From Ruminococcus sp. (GTDB lineage Bacteria > Bacillota > Clostridia > Oscillospirales > Ruminococcaceae): 61,453 nt of DNA. Shown here piece after piece: positions 50,104-59,111 of this stretch. Positions within the stretch are counted from its first letter, which is position 1. Each line of letters opens with the position of its first letter. Both the position numbers and the translations under genes were made by a program. The notes under the pieces are model-generated. The model had not been told where the DNA came from. It worked only from the letters and a program-made list of their open reading frames with translations, and ran no database searches. The stretch lies in the NCBI GenBank assembly GCA_017475555.1, contig JAFVFL010000026.1, positions 1 through 61,453 on the forward strand, given 5' to 3'.

Positions 50104-50640
50104 CTATTTCGTCTTTTTGCCAATATATTCAGCTCTTGCTTCGTTAAGGCTGAGGCGGTTCGCTCCTCCGGCAAAATCCGGGTCTTTAAGCTGCACCGGG
50201 TCGTCCTCCCAGCCGCACACGCTGCATATATCATACTTTCCGGGCGGCTCATCAAGAGAATACTCTCCGCAGCACGGGCACCTGTATTTTCCGCCGGCTC
50301 CAAGCCCCGAAACGATCTCCTCCCACTGCTGCTCCGTGCAGGCACTGAATTCCGCAAGCACCTCGTCTATATCCCTGCCCGACCAGCTCAGCTCAAAGAG
50401 ATACCGGCTCGCATAGTACCACCCCTCCTCCGGGCTGCACTCGTCTCCGTCAAATATATCCCCGGCGATCCGCAGAAATTCCTCCGCAGCAGCAGGATCC
50501 GCAGACATATCCCCGCTTCCGTCCTCAGCCGGTCTTATGCTGTCAAGAAACGCCGTATATCCCTCGCTCCTGTCGCTGAATCTCCTGTATTCTCCGTCAA
50601 GGAACACGTATAATGCCTGCAATATCTGAAATTTAGTCAT
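50104..50640 (-). CDS. CPCC-type cysteine-rich protein
   Basis: A 178-residue protein whose C-terminal ~70 residues match the Cys-rich CPCC family: YRCPCCGEYSLDEPPGKYD then ICSVCGWEDDPVQLKDPDF and GGANRLSLNEAR. Four cysteines suit a zinc site. The N-terminal ~100 residues are acidic and helical and resemble an immunity-protein or SMI1-like helper, but I cannot name it. It overlaps the ABC ATPase start region by one base and may just share the operon. Confidence 0.8.
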   Translation of the reverse strand: MTKFQILQALYVFLDGEYRRFSDRSEGYTAFLDSIRPAEDGSGDMSADPAAAEEFLRIAGDIFDGDECSPEEGWYYASRYLFELSWSGRDIDEVLAEFSACTEQQWEEIVSGLGAGGKYRCPCCGEYSLDEPPGKYDICSVCGWEDDPVQLKDPDFAGGANRLSLNEARAEYIGKKTK

Positions 50641-50641
50641 A

Positions 50642-51391
50642 TCATTCCCCCGTATCCTTTATGTTCAGGAATTTCTCATATTTATCGCATATCTCCTCCG
50701 GGTCGCCGAAGCCCATCTGCTTTCCCCTGTCGAGCCACAGCACCTTTGTAGCCATGCGGCGTATCTGTGCAATGGAATGCGAAACGAGCAGGGTCGTTGC
50801 ACCGCCGTTGATTATCTCCAGCATTTTGTCCTCGCTCTTTTTCCGGAATGCCCCGTCGCCGACCGAAAGCACCTCATCGAGTATGAGGATATCCGGATTG
50901 ACAAGGCAGGCGATAGAGAATGCAAGCCTTGACTTCATTCCCGATGAAAGGTGCGAGAATTTCCTGTCCTCGAACTCTTTAAGCTCCGCAAATCCGATTA
51001 TGCTGTCATAGGTCTCATTCATGAATTCCCGTGTATATCCGAGCATTGCCCCACGCAGAAAGGTGTTCTCACGCACGGTAAGGTCGCCGTCAAAGCCCGT
51101 ACCCAGCTCCAGCAGCGAGGCTACAGTCCCGTTTACCGCCATTGTACCGGCAGTAGGACGCATTATGCCCGATATCACCTTTAAAAGCGTGGATTTTCCT
51201 GCTCCGTTCGCACCGATTATACCGAGCAGATCGCCCTCCTCAATGGAAAAGCTTACGTGCTGCACCGCTGTGAATTCCTTAGCCGTATACGTTCCCTTTA
51301 TCTTCTGTATCAGCACATCCTTCAGCCCAAGGTTGGAGAAGTCGCCGACGATATACGAAACTGAAACGTCATTCAGCTCTATCTTTTTCAT
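50642..51391 (-). CDS. ABC transporter ATPase for polysaccharide or teichoic acid export (Wzt/TagH type)
   Basis: A 249-residue ATPase of the O-antigen/teichoic-acid exporter group: N-terminal VSYIVGDFSNLGLKDVLIQK, Walker A IIGANGAGKSTLLK, NGTVASLLELGTGFDGDLTV (typical for this clade), signature HLSSGMKSRLAFS and Walker B ILILDEVLSVGD. It lacks the C-terminal carbohydrate-binding domain of Wzt, so length-independent export is likely. It pairs with the permease 13 bases upstream. Confidence 0.92.
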   Translation of the reverse strand: MKKIELNDVSVSYIVGDFSNLGLKDVLIQKIKGTYTAKEFTAVQHVSFSIEEGDLLGIIGANGAGKSTLLKVISGIMRPTAGTMAVNGTVASLLELGTGFDGDLTVRENTFLRGAMLGYTREFMNETYDSIIGFAELKEFEDRKFSHLSSGMKSRLAFSIACLVNPDILILDEVLSVGDGAFRKKSEDKMLEIINGGATTLLVSHSIAQIRRMATKVLWLDRGKQMGFGDPEEICDKYEKFLNIKDTGE

Positions 51392-51404
51392 ATCCGGCTC
51401 CCCC

Positions 51405-52193
51405 TTACATATAATACATGAATTTGTAGTTATATTTCTTATATATCAGCATACCTATCCCTATCGCACCGAATGCGTACACAAAGCAGAGAAGATGTGT
51501 CTTGAATCCCGGTATATAGCCGTCAAGAACGATATGCCTGAAATATGTTATATACACATACAGCGGATTGAGATAGAACATCTGCTGTACTCTCTCAGAA
51601 TACGTGTCGGTGTAGTAGAATATAGCGGAGACATACATCAGCATAAGCGTGAAGATATCATAGAGATACTGGATATCCTTGAAGATGACGAACAGTGCCG
51701 AAAGTATGAAGCCGCAGCCGATATTGAAGATGATGAGCATGATTATGGGATAAATGAGCATGAAAAACCGTGGGTGGAACGGCACATGGTCAGCCGCCGC
51801 AAAGATAAAGAAGATGATGAGCGTAAGCCCGAAATTTATCAGCGAGGCGACGTTCTTCGACAGAAGGAACATATACTTCGGCAGATTTATCTTCGTTATT
51901 ATGCCTGCGTTGGACATGAGCGAGTTCATTCCGCCGTAGGTCGAGTCCTTGAAAAAGGCGTAGGTCAGGTTCCCGGCAAAGAGGTATATCGTATAGTGCG
52001 GCTTGTCCCTGCCGAAGAAATTCGTGAACACTATGCTCATTATGAGCAGCTGCATGAGCGGTGATATCAGGCTCCATACCATTCCGAGTGCAGTTCTCTT
52101 GTACTTTTTCTTGAAATCACGCTTGACAAGCTCCTCAAAGAGGAATTTATTCTGCTTTATCTGCGTGATCTGATGTTTAAGTGCTTCAAGCAT
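51405..52193 (-). CDS. ABC-2 type polysaccharide export permease (Wzm/TagG type)
   Basis: A 262-residue permease with six membrane segments, starting LEALKHQITQIKQNKFLFEE and LVKRDFKKKYKRTALGMVWS, the amphipathic N-terminus typical of Wzm/TagG, and ending with FYLNPLYVYITYFRHIVLDG. Together with the ATPase it would move a lipid-linked glycan across the membrane. Own AAAGGA site before the ATG. Confidence 0.92.
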   Translation of the reverse strand: MLEALKHQITQIKQNKFLFEELVKRDFKKKYKRTALGMVWSLISPLMQLLIMSIVFTNFFGRDKPHYTIYLFAGNLTYAFFKDSTYGGMNSLMSNAGIITKINLPKYMFLLSKNVASLINFGLTLIIFFIFAAADHVPFHPRFFMLIYPIIMLIIFNIGCGFILSALFVIFKDIQYLYDIFTLMLMYVSAIFYYTDTYSERVQQMFYLNPLYVYITYFRHIVLDGYIPGFKTHLLCFVYAFGAIGIGMLIYKKYNYKFMYYM

Positions 52194-52222
52194 TTGTCAA
52201 GTCCTTTCGTTTTGTCATGCTG

Positions 52223-54652
52223 TTATACTATATCCGCCCTGAGTGTGGCAGACGCACCGATGTCCCTGTCCTCAAGGACTACCCTGACGTTGAACACGCA
52301 CCTCTCCGCAGAATCCGGGCTTTTCACCGGCAGCAGGAACGAGAGGTCATTTATATCTATCCCCATTCTCCCTACCGGAGTCAGCGGAGCACCTGCCTCA
52401 TCACTGAACCAGAAGCTGACCATTATCTCCTTTGAGCCGACTACATTTATTATATCCTTGTCTATCGTGAACGGCAGCCGTGTCCAGTTGCCTGCCTTGC
52501 CCATGAAGTATGCCGGAGCACTTACTGCGATATTGTTCTCATTCCCGGCAATGACCGCAAAGGACGGAGTTTCCCTGTAAAGCAGCCAGTAGCCGCTGCA
52601 ATATGCGTCATACACATCTCTCGCCTTCATCTGCTCCTCAAGATGTGCAGAGAAACGCATTATCTTCTCCTGATTCTCCTCCCTGACATTCTCATGGAAG
52701 TCCTCACGCAGTCCCTCAAAGACCTGTCCCTTTCTGTAGAGGAAGTCATAGTGGTTCTCAAAAAGAAACCTATCAGGCTTTACGAATACGTTCCAGTCGC
52801 TCTTAACGCCCGGCCAGCCCATTGTGACATACGGCGTGACACGGAACATATCCGGGTATGTCCCGACACCGTAGTTGAAATACATCGCCCATTCGCACAC
52901 TCCGGTCGTTATTATATCCGGGTACTTCGCAGTCATTTCGTTGAAGATACGCTTATCTATCACCTGCATCTGGTGCGAGGCATACATCAGTGTCGGATAG
53001 CCGTGCTCACTGAGGAATTTCCGGCTCTTACGCTGACAGGTATCGAACGAGGTGGGGCGGTTGTACGTACCTCTCCACTCCGCAAGGTCATAGCAGTAGT
53101 AGGCGTTATATCTGCCGCCGGAGATGAAATCCTCCTGAGTTATCGTCCTCAGCGGACGGTAATCATCGTCGGTCATGATGAATACATCGTCAAACACCGG
53201 ATTCTTCATTGCAAGACATCTGAGGAAGAAATTTCTTGTAGAATGATCCTCCGGGAGCTTTTCTCCGCCGAGTATCTCGCTGTCGGTCAGGAATTTCATC
53301 GTCAGCCTGCCCTTATACCGGCTTTTCAGCTCTTCAACGTTCTTGTCCGGCGTACAGAGGACTATCTCCGTGATGAACGGCATAAATTCTTCGATAAACG
53401 GCAGAGTTGCGAGCATATCATCATTTCTCGCCGTAAGGCAGACTATCTGCTTTATCCTCACGTCCTCCGGGACATTTTGCGGGTGCTCATCGACCTTTTC
53501 GAGTGCTCTGAGCATTTTCTCTGCCGATTCGTCCCATGTCAGCGGCTTGTAGCTTTTCAGCTTCTCCTTGCGTGCGGCATAAAGCTCCGGGTCGTCCATG
53601 AGCTGCCTTACGCACTTCACAAAGCTGTCCTTATCAGTAGGGTCGAAGTAGTCAGCATATTCCCCTGCCACCTCATGCAGCACCTCTATATCAGATGCTA
53701 CGACCGGAGTTCCTCTCATAAACGCCTCTATCACCGGAAGTCCGAAGCCCTCGTTGAAGGTCGGGAATGCGACAGCGAAGGCGTGGCGGTAGAGGTAATC
53801 AACAGTCGCATCATCCGGTCTTTCCACAAAAAACAGGTTTTTCCCGTTCAGGGGGTGTTTATTTATACGCTCCTCAAGGGTCTCGACGTTCCAGCCCATT
53901 CTTCCGGCAAATATCGCCCTCATACCGGACTGTGCGAGCCCGGCTTCAAGTGCGTCGATAACGAGTGCATGGTTCTTTCTCGGCTCGATAGTACCGAGCA
54001 TGAGCAGGTACCTTCCGCCGTCAGCTATCTCCTTTACCTCCGGGTCAGGCTCTGAGCTGCTGCCGCTGTCGAATGCAAAATCGCTGCTCAGCGGCACTAC
54101 CTCGCACCGCTTTCTCTCAACGCCGAGCCTGTCGGTGAGGTCGTTAAGTGCCTTTACAGTTGCGTTGGAGTTTGTGATGATAAGGTCAGCGTACTTTATA
54201 TTCGCACCGGTATACATCATGAAATTGGTGGTGGTATTTGCGTGGCAGAACTGCGGGTGAGTTATAGGTATAAGGTCATAAAGCTGGGTGACTATCTTTA
54301 CCCCGTTCTGCTTCAGCAGCGGGAAAAGCCAGCTCCTCCCGAGCCGGGAGTTCCACACGCTGTCTATATCAAAGAACACCGCTCCTGAGGGGATATCCCG
54401 GTAATCTATACGCTTCTGGCTGATAACGGAGGTGCGTTTTATGCCGCTCTCCTCACCGCCCTCCGTGAAATACTGTATGAACTTCTCCGTATTCAGCTGC
54501 TGGAAGGCATTTTTCCGGAACGACCATGTCATAAGGGTATATTCATGCTCATCGCTGCCGGCTAGTCTTATCATTATCTCCCGGACGACACGCTGTATCC
54601 CCGAAACGAAATCGACAGTCATCAGGTTTGTAAGGTCGATATAAAATTTCAT
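52223..54652 (-). CDS. two-domain glycosyltransferase (GT4 plus Stealth-like phosphotransferase-like domain)
   Basis: An 809-residue soluble protein. Residues 1-~400 are a GT4/GT-B enzyme: the N-terminal MKFYIDLTNLMTVDFVSGIQ, the donor-site LLMLGTIEPRKNHALVIDAL and FPTFNEGFGLPVIEAFMRGT. From ~410 to ~690 lies a second domain with IMTDDDYRPLRTI and downstream YPTLMYASHQMQVIDKR and FNYGVGTYPD, resembling Stealth/capsule hexose-phosphate transferases or a GT-A fold. The last ~110 residues form a beta-sandwich-like region. Bifunctional assembly of one repeat unit is likely. The AGGAGG site supports ATG 54652. Confidence 0.85.
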   Translation of the reverse strand: MKFYIDLTNLMTVDFVSGIQRVVREIMIRLAGSDEHEYTLMTWSFRKNAFQQLNTEKFIQYFTEGGEESGIKRTSVISQKRIDYRDIPSGAVFFDIDSVWNSRLGRSWLFPLLKQNGVKIVTQLYDLIPITHPQFCHANTTTNFMMYTGANIKYADLIITNSNATVKALNDLTDRLGVERKRCEVVPLSSDFAFDSGSSSEPDPEVKEIADGGRYLLMLGTIEPRKNHALVIDALEAGLAQSGMRAIFAGRMGWNVETLEERINKHPLNGKNLFFVERPDDATVDYLYRHAFAVAFPTFNEGFGLPVIEAFMRGTPVVASDIEVLHEVAGEYADYFDPTDKDSFVKCVRQLMDDPELYAARKEKLKSYKPLTWDESAEKMLRALEKVDEHPQNVPEDVRIKQIVCLTARNDDMLATLPFIEEFMPFITEIVLCTPDKNVEELKSRYKGRLTMKFLTDSEILGGEKLPEDHSTRNFFLRCLAMKNPVFDDVFIMTDDDYRPLRTITQEDFISGGRYNAYYCYDLAEWRGTYNRPTSFDTCQRKSRKFLSEHGYPTLMYASHQMQVIDKRIFNEMTAKYPDIITTGVCEWAMYFNYGVGTYPDMFRVTPYVTMGWPGVKSDWNVFVKPDRFLFENHYDFLYRKGQVFEGLREDFHENVREENQEKIMRFSAHLEEQMKARDVYDAYCSGYWLLYRETPSFAVIAGNENNIAVSAPAYFMGKAGNWTRLPFTIDKDIINVVGSKEIMVSFWFSDEAGAPLTPVGRMGIDINDLSFLLPVKSPDSAERCVFNVRVVLEDRDIGASATLRADIV

Positions 54653-54663
54653 ATACTTCCTCC

Positions 54664-55167
54664 TCAGCCGCCTATGCCCATTATCCGGCGTGCAGCCTTT
54701 TTAACAAATTCCGGCATTTTCCTGTACGTCCTCATCAGCTTCTCAGGCACGCTGACGCTCGAACCGCCCCTCAGACCGATAAGGCTGCCTCCATAGGGAT
54801 TATTTCCGGAGTAGATGTTGTTTTTGAGCTTTATCTGCTTTGTGAAAAATTCCTCCGAGCCCTTTATGGCATTGATGACCCTCATCTGGAAATCCTCTTT
54901 CGGGAGCTTTTCATAGTCCGACCAGTCGCTTTTCGCCTTTTTATCGACCATTCTGCAAAGCATGATGTAGTATGCCTTTTCAAGGAAAAGACTGTTGTCC
55001 TCCTCCTTTGACAGCTCCAGTATATCGACGGTATCCGGGCTTGCCTCCGTCAGGTACATATAGCATTCCTTGCGTACCTCCATAGTGCTCCCAGCCTTGC
55101 CAGCGTTGGTGCTTACTATGTCGAATATTGCGGAATACAGGTCTTTATCGTTCATTTTATCACTCAT
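54664..55167 (-). CDS. DUF4214-like protein
   Basis: A 167-residue protein with an N-terminal helical part (SDKMNDKDLYSAIFDIVSTN) and a central segment EKAYYIMLCRMVDKKAKSDW followed by MRVINAIKGSEEFFTKQI, which fits the DUF4214 pattern of Y-x-x-L-x-R-x-x-D ... S-x-EF. DUF4214 domains often accompany glycosyltransferases and surface glycan genes. It starts 12 bases upstream of the glycosyltransferase gene. The C-terminus is basic (YRKMPEFVKKAARRIM). Confidence 0.65.
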   Translation of the reverse strand: MSDKMNDKDLYSAIFDIVSTNAGKAGSTMEVRKECYMYLTEASPDTVDILELSKEEDNSLFLEKAYYIMLCRMVDKKAKSDWSDYEKLPKEDFQMRVINAIKGSEEFFTKQIKLKNNIYSGNNPYGGSLIGLRGGSSVSVPEKLMRTYRKMPEFVKKAARRIMGIGG

Positions 55168-55211
55168 GATCTAACCTTTCCCATGATAATTCATGTAATT
55201 ATTCAGAGATA

Positions 55212-56021
55212 TCAGTTATCTCCGCTGCCCTTATTCAGAAGCTCCCTGCGGAACTCCGACGGCGTTTTCCCGTATGCAGAGCGGAAGAGCCTGTTGAAAT
55301 ACGAGGCTGTGCTGCACCCGACCGTCATCGCTACATCATGTATGGAAAGCTCCGGGTCCTTCAGCAGCTCCTCAGCCTTTGCCATTCTGCTCGCTATGAT
55401 GTCCTTTGATATGCTTGTACCGAACGTCTCCGAGTACAGGTGCTGAAGCCTTGAACGGCTCAGTGAAGCCTCAGCCGCCATATCATCAACATTCCAGTCC
55501 CTTGACGGCCAGCGGTAGATACAGTCCCTCAGCCATGTCAGCTTTTCGATGTACAGTGACTGCTGCTCGCCCTCCGGCTCCATTGCCTCAGCTGCATACT
55601 CTCCGAGTTTGTATATCAGCAGCCGGAAGTACAGGTCAACGCTCTCCTGCCGGTACTGGTTCGAGGAGTAATGCTCATGGCACATGGCTGCGATGATATC
55701 AGACGCAAGGGACAGGCTCTGCACGGACACAGGTCTGTTCAGCGGTATACCGAGCTTCTCCATAAGCTGCTGCTCGTCCTTATCCGGGCCGAAATGGATC
55801 CAGTCGTCGATGTACTCCGTCCCGTCCGCCCGGTAATACTGCGGAGTTCCGGGGGTATATATCACGAATGTATTCGCCGGATACTGCACATCTCTGCCGT
55901 CGGTGCGGAACACTGCCTTCGTCTTTGTAGCAAGCAGCAGCCAGTCTCCCGTACCCTCTGGGCGGTCAATGTAAAAGCTCTTCTCGTGCCGGTGGTTGAA
56001 GCCGGTCTCGTCCATTCTCAT
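55212..56021 (-). CDS. AraC-family transcriptional regulator with cupin sensor
   Basis: A 269-residue regulator: N-terminal cupin-like arm (FNHRHEKSFYIDRPEGTGDW, YPANTFVIYTPGTPQYYRAD, DDWIHFG), and a C-terminal AraC domain with NVDDMAAEASLSRSRLQHLY and IHDVAMTVGCSTASYFNRLF followed by YGKTPSEFRR. Sugar-type effectors are usual for this arm. It is the first gene of the minus-strand block that includes the glycan export genes, 44 bases from the next gene, and may regulate them. Confidence 0.9.
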   Translation of the reverse strand: MRMDETGFNHRHEKSFYIDRPEGTGDWLLLATKTKAVFRTDGRDVQYPANTFVIYTPGTPQYYRADGTEYIDDWIHFGPDKDEQQLMEKLGIPLNRPVSVQSLSLASDIIAAMCHEHYSSNQYRQESVDLYFRLLIYKLGEYAAEAMEPEGEQQSLYIEKLTWLRDCIYRWPSRDWNVDDMAAEASLSRSRLQHLYSETFGTSISKDIIASRMAKAEELLKDPELSIHDVAMTVGCSTASYFNRLFRSAYGKTPSEFRRELLNKGSGDN

Positions 56022-56065
56022 ATCATATCAGCTCCTTTTATTGATCTGAAATATCTTCTATTCAG

Positions 56066-56094
56066 ATTTTACCATAGAATTATTGTGCTGTCAA
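56066..56094 (-). promoter_or_regulatory. promoter of the AraC/polysaccharide block
   Basis: Exact TTGACA (56089-56094), 17 bases, TAAAAT (56066-56071) on the minus strand. Confidence 0.75.
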
Positions 56095-56164
56095 CTTTTT
56101 CCAGGCAATAGACGGGAAAAAAGTCCGGATATTCTGATAAATGATTTTAATAATTATTTTATAC

Positions 56165-56193
56165 TTGACAAATCCATTTTGTTGTGATATAAT
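56165..56193 (+). promoter_or_regulatory. promoter of the aldolase-like gene
   Basis: Exact TTGACA (56165-56170), 17 bases, exact TATAAT (56188-56193). A second TTGACA at 56292-56297 with a weaker TGATAA lies closer to the gene. The ~150-base leader has no other structure I can name. Confidence 0.75.
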
Positions 56194-56341
56194 ACGATAT
56201 GCAGGATAAGTACACTTTAAAGCGTTACAGCGTAAAGCGTGAAATCATAAATACTGCTGATGACCGTAATTGAGACATTACTGACACACTGTTGACATAC
56301 TATCAGCATAAATCGTGATAAAATAAGAAAGGAAATATAAA

Positions 56342-57316
56342 ATGAAAGAGCTATCAAATCTTATGGATTACAGACCAGGTATCAAGGCTGTCGATGCTAC
56401 CCTCAGAGACGGCGGTCTTGTAAATGACTTCTTCTTCACTGACGAGTTTATCAAGAACCTCTACAACGCAAATCTCCGTGCGGGCGTTGACTACATGGAA
56501 TTCGGCTATAAGGGCGATAAGGAGATGTTCGACCCGGAGAAATTCGGTGCGTGCAAGTTCTGCGATGACGATTTTATCCGCTCGATAGTCGGAGAGAACA
56601 ATACAGACCTCAAGATCGCAGTAATGGCTGACGTCGGACGCTGCAACTACAAGGAGGATATACACGACAGGAGCGAATCTCCGGTAGACCTTATCAGGGT
56701 CGCTACATATCTGCACCAGATACCTACAGCTGTGGATATGATAGAGGACGCAAAGAGAAAGGGCTATGAGGTCAGCTGCAATATAATGGCTGTATCGAAT
56801 GCCCAGGAGTCCGATGTAAAGGTGGCACTCGATATCCTCGGAAAGACACCTGTGGACGTTATATACATTGTTGACAGCTTCGGCTCGCTTTATCCGGAGC
56901 AGATAGCACGTATCGCAAGCATATACACGGAATACGCCGACAAGTACAACAAGAAGGTCGGTATGCACGCCCACAACAACCAGCAGCTCGCATTTGCGAA
57001 CACTATCGAGGCTGTCGGTGACGGCGTTGACTGGCTCGACGCTACCTACGGCGGAATGGGCAGAGGTGCTGGAAACTGTGCTATGGAGCTGCTCCTCGGC
57101 TTCCTGAAGAACCCTAAGTACAACGTTTACCCGGTGATACAGTTCATTGAGAAGCACATAACAGCACTCCGTGAGCAGGGTGTTGTATGGGGATATGATC
57201 TACAGTATCTCCTTACCGGACTTTTCAATCAGCACCCGAGGACTGCGATACAGTTCACAAACGAGAAAAGAAAGGATTACTCCGAATTCTATAAGGAGAT
57301 AATCGCACAGGACTGA
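56342..57316 (+). CDS. aldolase-like enzyme of the DRE-TIM metallolyase family
   Basis: A 324-residue TIM-barrel enzyme. The metal and base motif DATLRDGG opens the barrel (residues ~18-25), the later VGMHAHNNQQLAFANTIEAV supplies the two His metal ligands, and TYGGMGRGAGN closes it. This is the catalytic domain of 4-hydroxy-2-oxovalerate aldolase/HMG-CoA lyase relatives; the C-terminal communication domain of DmpG is missing, and no acylating dehydrogenase is adjacent. Relatives occur in capsule and sugar-acid gene clusters, and its neighbour on the other strand is a glycan operon, so a sugar-acid substrate is possible. Confidence 0.85.
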   Translation: MKELSNLMDYRPGIKAVDATLRDGGLVNDFFFTDEFIKNLYNANLRAGVDYMEFGYKGDKEMFDPEKFGACKFCDDDFIRSIVGENNTDLKIAVMADVGRCNYKEDIHDRSESPVDLIRVATYLHQIPTAVDMIEDAKRKGYEVSCNIMAVSNAQESDVKVALDILGKTPVDVIYIVDSFGSLYPEQIARIASIYTEYADKYNKKVGMHAHNNQQLAFANTIEAVGDGVDWLDATYGGMGRGAGNCAMELLLGFLKNPKYNVYPVIQFIEKHITALREQGVVWGYDLQYLLTGLFNQHPRTAIQFTNEKRKDYSEFYKEIIAQD

Positions 57317-57319
57317 TGA

Positions 57320-57615
57320 TCTCAGAGATCTCCGCACCGTTGGGGGATACTTTTATAAACGTTTATACATGATACCGGGGGAAACCTTTCTGAAGAAAGG
57401 TTCTCCCCCGTACCCCTTTCCAAAGACTTTTAATTAAAATCCCCAGATAGGGCACGCACACACCTTCAAACCAGAATTGACCGGTGTGCCCTATCTGGGG
57501 ATTTTAGCTGAAAGTTTTAGGAAAGGAGTTTGAGGGACAACCCTTTTTCAAAAGGGTTTCCCTCAATATTACGTGTAAGCTTCTATAAAAGTATTCCCCC
57601 GACGGTACGGAGATG
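57320..57615. repeat. ~296 bp nested palindromic element
   Basis: The whole intergenic region between two convergent genes is an imperfect palindrome. The outer arms are CCGTTGGGGGATACTTTTATA (57337-57357) and its counterpart TATAAAAGTATTCCCCCGACGG (57584-57605), extending outward through GATCTCCG. Inside are three hairpins: CGGGGGA..TCCCCCG at 57376-57410, a perfect 20 bp arm pair AAAATCCCCAGATAGGGCAC/GTGCCCTATCTGGGGATTTT at 57436-57505, and GAGGGA..TCCCTC near 57532-57564. No ORF inside. It looks like a non-autonomous mobile repeat or a complex terminator. Confidence 0.75.
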
Positions 57616-57618
57616 ATC

Positions 57619-58383
57619 TTACTGATCGCTGAACCTTGCGAGGAACTGTCTTACTCTCTCCGAGGCAGAGTCGCCGAAAAGCTGCTGCGGTGTTCCCATT
57701 TCGACTATATATCCGCCCTCCATGAACACCACCTTATCGGCTACGTCACGGGCAAACGCCATTTCGTGCGTCACTATCACCATAGTCATGCCCTCTGCCG
57801 CAAGCTCCCTGATGACCTTGAGTATCTCTCCGGTCAGCTCCGGGTCAAGTGCCGACGTAGGCTCGTCAAAGAACAGTATATCCGGGTCAAGTGCAAGTGC
57901 CCTCGCAATGGACACTCTCTGCTGCTGTCCGCCCGAAAGCTCACACGGATAGGACTTAGCCTTTGCCTCAAGTCCCATTTTTTTCAGCAGCTCCATCGCC
58001 CTTGCCTGTGCGTCCGCCTTGCTCTTTTTCAGCACGCACACCGGAGCCTCTGTGACATTCCGCAGCACTGTCATGTGCGGGAACAGGTTGAAATTCTGGA
58101 AAACAAGCCCGGTCTTGAGCCGTATCTCACGCAAAGTCCTGCTGTCTGCATAGACTGCCCTGCCCTTTTCGCCGCTTTTCACCATATTCACTCCGCAGAC
58201 GTCTATCTCTCCGCCGCCAGCCCTTTCAAGCTGGTTTATGCACCTCAGGAGCGTGGATTTTCCGCTTCCGGACGGCCCTATGACCGCAACGACCTCGCCC
58301 TTTTCAACGCTGAAGCTGATATCATTGAGCACCTTCAGCTCACCGAAGCTCTTTGAAAGCCCCTTTACCTCAAGCATTGCCAT
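57619..58383 (-). CDS. amino-acid ABC transporter ATPase (GlnQ/HisP type)
   Basis: A 254-residue polar amino acid type ATPase: Walker A VIGPSGSGKSTLLRCINQLE, GLVFQNFNLFPHMTVLRNV (Q-loop), signature ELSGGQQQRVSIARAL, Walker B ILFFDEPTSALDPEL and H-loop TMVIVTHEMAFARDVADKVV. These motifs are diagnostic for the glutamine/histidine/arginine group. It follows the permease by 12 bases. No binding-protein gene is in the operon. Confidence 0.95.
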   Translation of the reverse strand: MAMLEVKGLSKSFGELKVLNDISFSVEKGEVVAVIGPSGSGKSTLLRCINQLERAGGGEIDVCGVNMVKSGEKGRAVYADSRTLREIRLKTGLVFQNFNLFPHMTVLRNVTEAPVCVLKKSKADAQARAMELLKKMGLEAKAKSYPCELSGGQQQRVSIARALALDPDILFFDEPTSALDPELTGEILKVIRELAAEGMTMVIVTHEMAFARDVADKVVFMEGGYIVEMGTPQQLFGDSASERVRQFLARFSDQ

Positions 58384-58395
58384 ATTTCCGCCCCC

Positions 58396-59100
58396 TTATT
58401 TGTAATAATCCAGCTTTTTCTCGATATACCCGAAAATAAGCGTGAGAACAGCTGCTGCCGCAAAATAGAAAATACCGGCTAAAAACAGCGGGACGAGGGA
58501 GCTGTAGAAGCTCATCTGCTTCTTGGCTATGTACATTATCTCCATGTATCCTACTGCATACGCAAGAGAGGTATCCTTGACGAGAATGATTATCTCGTTC
58601 GAGCTTGCCGGAATGACACGCTTGAACACCTGCGGCAGTATTATCCGGAAAAAGGTCTGCATCCGGCTGAAGCCGAGCGCCCCGGCTGCTTCATACTGTC
58701 CCTTTGGGATGGATTCTATGCCGCCCCGGAATATCTCCGCAAAATACGCCGCATAGTTGAGCACGAACGCCGCAAGCACCATGCGGAACATATAGCTGTC
58801 GCTCTGTATATCGACCCCTGTGAGCACTGACGAGAGCCATTTCGGGCAGCCGCTGCTCATTCTGAGTATCGGGACTGAGTAATACACAACGATTATCTGC
58901 AAAAGCAGCGGAGTTCCCCTCATAATGAGTATATAGAGATTCGTGAGCCACGATACCGGCTTGAACCGGCACATTTTCAGCAAGGCTGCGACCATTCCGA
59001 GCGGTATGGAGTAAAGCAGCGTAAAGCCGAAAAGCTTCATCGTCGGCGGTATAAATTCAAGCATCAGCTTTGCAAGGGTCTGTATCTGTTCACTTGACAT
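58396..59100 (-). CDS. amino-acid ABC transporter permease (HisM/GlnP type)
   Basis: A 234-residue permease with about five membrane segments: FTLLYSIPLGMVAALLKMC, LIMRGTPLLLQIIVVYYSVP (typical F/M-RGTPLLVQ motif), AAYFAEIFRGGIESIPKGQY and EAAGALGFSRMQTFFRIILPQ, the EAA loop that docks the ATPase. ATG 59100 with AAGGAAG upstream is preferred to an earlier in-frame ATG inside the preceding gene. It likely forms a homodimer. Confidence 0.93.
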   Translation of the reverse strand: MSSEQIQTLAKLMLEFIPPTMKLFGFTLLYSIPLGMVAALLKMCRFKPVSWLTNLYILIMRGTPLLLQIIVVYYSVPILRMSSGCPKWLSSVLTGVDIQSDSYMFRMVLAAFVLNYAAYFAEIFRGGIESIPKGQYEAAGALGFSRMQTFFRIILPQVFKRVIPASSNEIIILVKDTSLAYAVGYMEIMYIAKKQMSFYSSLVPLFLAGIFYFAAAAVLTLIFGYIEKKLDYYK

Positions 59101-59111
59101 AATTTTCTTCC

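Noticed and set aside
50059..50613. 184-codon plus-strand frame after carB
   Set aside because: It overlaps the terminator and is antisense to the CPCC protein gene, whose cysteine motif is clear.
52643..54055. 470-codon open frame on the plus strand
   Set aside because: It lies wholly antisense to the glycosyltransferase gene, shows no family motif, and has the Cys/His/Arg-rich composition of an antisense frame.
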